Of a DNA stretch of 64,000 nt, positions 56,101 through 59,100 are shown one piece after another. Source of the stretch: Leptobrachium leishanense (Eukaryota; Chordata; Amphibia; Anura; Megophryidae); NCBI GenBank assembly GCA_009667805.1, contig CM019063.1:193916954-193980953 (forward strand), read 5' to 3'. The position numbers were made by a program, and so were the translations under genes. A model generated the notes under the pieces. That model saw nothing but the letters and a program-made list of their open reading frames with translations, searched no databases and was not told the DNA's origin. Numbering within the stretch: the first letter of the stretch is position 1; every line of letters begins with the position of its first letter.

Positions 56101-59100
56101 TTTAGTATTGTGTTACACATTTTCTCTTAAGCTATGGTTTAATTTTAATCCCCCTTTTTTTCTCTTTCAAAACGTTGCTTTGTGGACAAAAAAGAGCGAT
56201 AGGATAATAAAACAGGACTTTTAAATTCAACTCTAAAATATTTGCCAACCATAATAAAACGAGGTTCACATCATTTGTTCAATCTGTGACATATAAATTT
56301 GGGAACTTTTTCTATATCCTGATGTTAATTATGTATGAATTGTGATACTTTGCATGTCTCTACTGAATGCATACTTTTCTCCTTTTACAGTATATAAATC
56401 TATGTAAACTCATGTGTACATCCATTATCGCTTGATGTTTTTCATGGGTACAGGCAGTGGAGCAGAGTTTCCTGACATCAGACAGCTCACGTCATCCTTA
56501 CTTCAGCAGCTTGACGTATTATTATGAGAATGTTTGCCCTGATGATTCCACAGTAGTCACAAAGTTGCCCCGTCTCCTGAAGGAGGCCCAATTTAATGAT
56601 CGATTGGTCCAATTCTTGAGGAAGGATCAACGTGCTAAGAGTATCCAAGCTCATGTCCGTGCACATTATTTGAAGGTAACCATAAATTATTTTGTTTTGT
56701 ATTTTTTCATTCTCAAAAAAAGTCATTCGTGGGAAAAACCATCTGAAGAGCATTGTTCAGCTTTAGGCTGGCCGTCCACTGGCACCGTAGTCGGGCGACC
56801 GACTTGGTCACCTGACTACAGACAACGCCATCAGCCGATCAGGGTCGTCCACTTGAACCATCGATGGACAGGCTGCCGGGTGAAATAAAGCCAAAAACCC
56901 TGCTGCCGGTCCGCTGCTGGGAGAAAAGAAATCTGTCTTTGATGCTGAAACTCTGTTTTTCAGCATCAAGGACTGCCACCATCCAGTGCAGACGGCTCGT
57001 AGTGGAAAAAAACTCGCCAGGCTGAGGGAGGGGGGGTTAAAATATGTTTCAGCACCAGGGAGAGCAATTCTGAAGCCGGCTTGCAGAGAAATAAATAAAA
57101 AAAAAAGACGCGAGTGGAATAAAGCCTCATCTTTTTTTAAAGAAAAAAAAAAAATTGGAACTCAAAAGGTTGCCTATAAAAAAAAACAATCCTAAAATAT
57201 CAATAAATAAAAGGCTTTTTGCTGCGGATTAAAAAAATAAACAGTTGAATAAAAATGTTAATATTTTTTCCATTTAAATCCTACGTGCTTCTCGCACAGC
57301 AGTTTTGCAATACAATGTATATTTTCACATTTTCCCTGCACATGCTGGTTATACTATAAAACAGGGCTCAAAATTTCAAGTCCCAAGCTACTAACCAGAC
57401 CATAAGAGTTACTCGCCACCAGTTGCTCCACCTAACCCCTACCCAGCCCTTAACTCTGCCCCTAAACACACACCCTTAAATTATCTTATGAAATTACACT
57501 GTTAAAGGTTTTATGTAGAATAAAGTTACAAAAATAACATTAATACCCAGAAATCAGACCCCAGATACATGCATACCCAGTCATCAGACCCCAGTGTGAG
57601 CAGAGCAAGAAGGCAGGGAAGCGCCTCTCCACCTCCCCCCCCCACCCTGCCAGTGTCCGAGACGAGCTTGGTCAGGTTATTCAGTTGATCACTGCCACCG
57701 TGCAGCCTGGAGAAGGGGGGTTGCACAGTGGCACTGCCGGATTACGCTGCACAAAATAATTCATTGTGCTGCCTGCATGTGCATTTCCACTCGCCCTCAC
57801 TTAATTTCCACTCGCCAAATGCTAGTAGGCGAGTGGAAATTTTGAGCCCTGCTATAAAATGTATCTTTTACAGGTTTCCCCCAAGCACGGAAGTTTAACT
57901 ATACAATGTATCTTTCACATGGTTTCCCTGCACATGGCAGTTATACTATACAATGTTTACCTTGTATACTTTTACACGTTTCCCTGCCCGGCTCGGCGGT
58001 TTAACTATACAATGCATCTCATGTTAACTTGTACCAGATCATTTCAGCATCGTCCGACAATTCCAAAAAATTTGGGAAGATCGCTAGTCTGTTGTAATCG
58101 CATAAAATCTTTTGAAATCGGCCAATGGTGGTTGGATGCAGTGGAAGGGGGCTGATTCACCTGCATGTTGTATGACTTCAGACGATAGTGGATGATCGCA
58201 CATATACGGTGCCAGTGGACGGCTGGCCTTATTCTTGCACTCTCAGTAGGCTGCTATAAAATACTTGTGTACCCCAAGACAGCAGACATTGGATACATAC
58301 AAACAGCCTGTGCTTAATATTATATTATAATATTTTTGTATATAAAACTCTAGGGCCCTATACCCTAGTGAATGCCAACTGTGGCAATCTGGTGAGTAAA
58401 GGTTAACCAGGATAAGTGGCTTTAACGCATGCCCACAATATTGCATTCCTGACACTAAATCCCTGAAAAATTTGTTGGCACATCGGTGATTGTGCTAGCT
58501 TCCGCAAGCTTACTGTACTTTGTGCTCCACATGTTAAGTATAGGCTGCACAAAGTCCTATCACTAGTTTCTGCAGTGATGGGTTAATAAACTAGCGGCAC
58601 CTAAAAGCTGGTGCTAACTGATTCTGCTTTTGCAGAATCCGTAACCCCTAAAACACCCCCAATAAATCAGACACTCATCACGCAGCAAGAACAGAGGCCC
58701 AATCCGCCACTTCTTGCCACTGGGGGAAAGCGACAGGGACTCCAGGATGTGATATTCACAGCAGCGTGGAAGTGCTACCATGAGTATCACCAAGGGTAGC
58801 GTACCGCTGCGTTCCGGGGCGAAGTGCTGAAATAGCACCTGCCCGGAATCTAATGCTAAATTGGGAAGGCTACGGTGAAACCTGCAGGCACAGGTTTTCC
58901 ATTAGCATCCCCATTCTACTGTTAGGAAGAGAATAGTGTCCTTATGTTCTTAATTGTGAATCCTTTCACTCCCTAACATGTATACACGTTTTTAGATTGG
59001 ATAGATTTACTTTTTGTAAATGTTTTTCAATTTCACCCAGTTTTTATACCTTTCTGATTTAATATTTATGTTCTCCATTAGGGGAAATTAGTTTTTCAAT

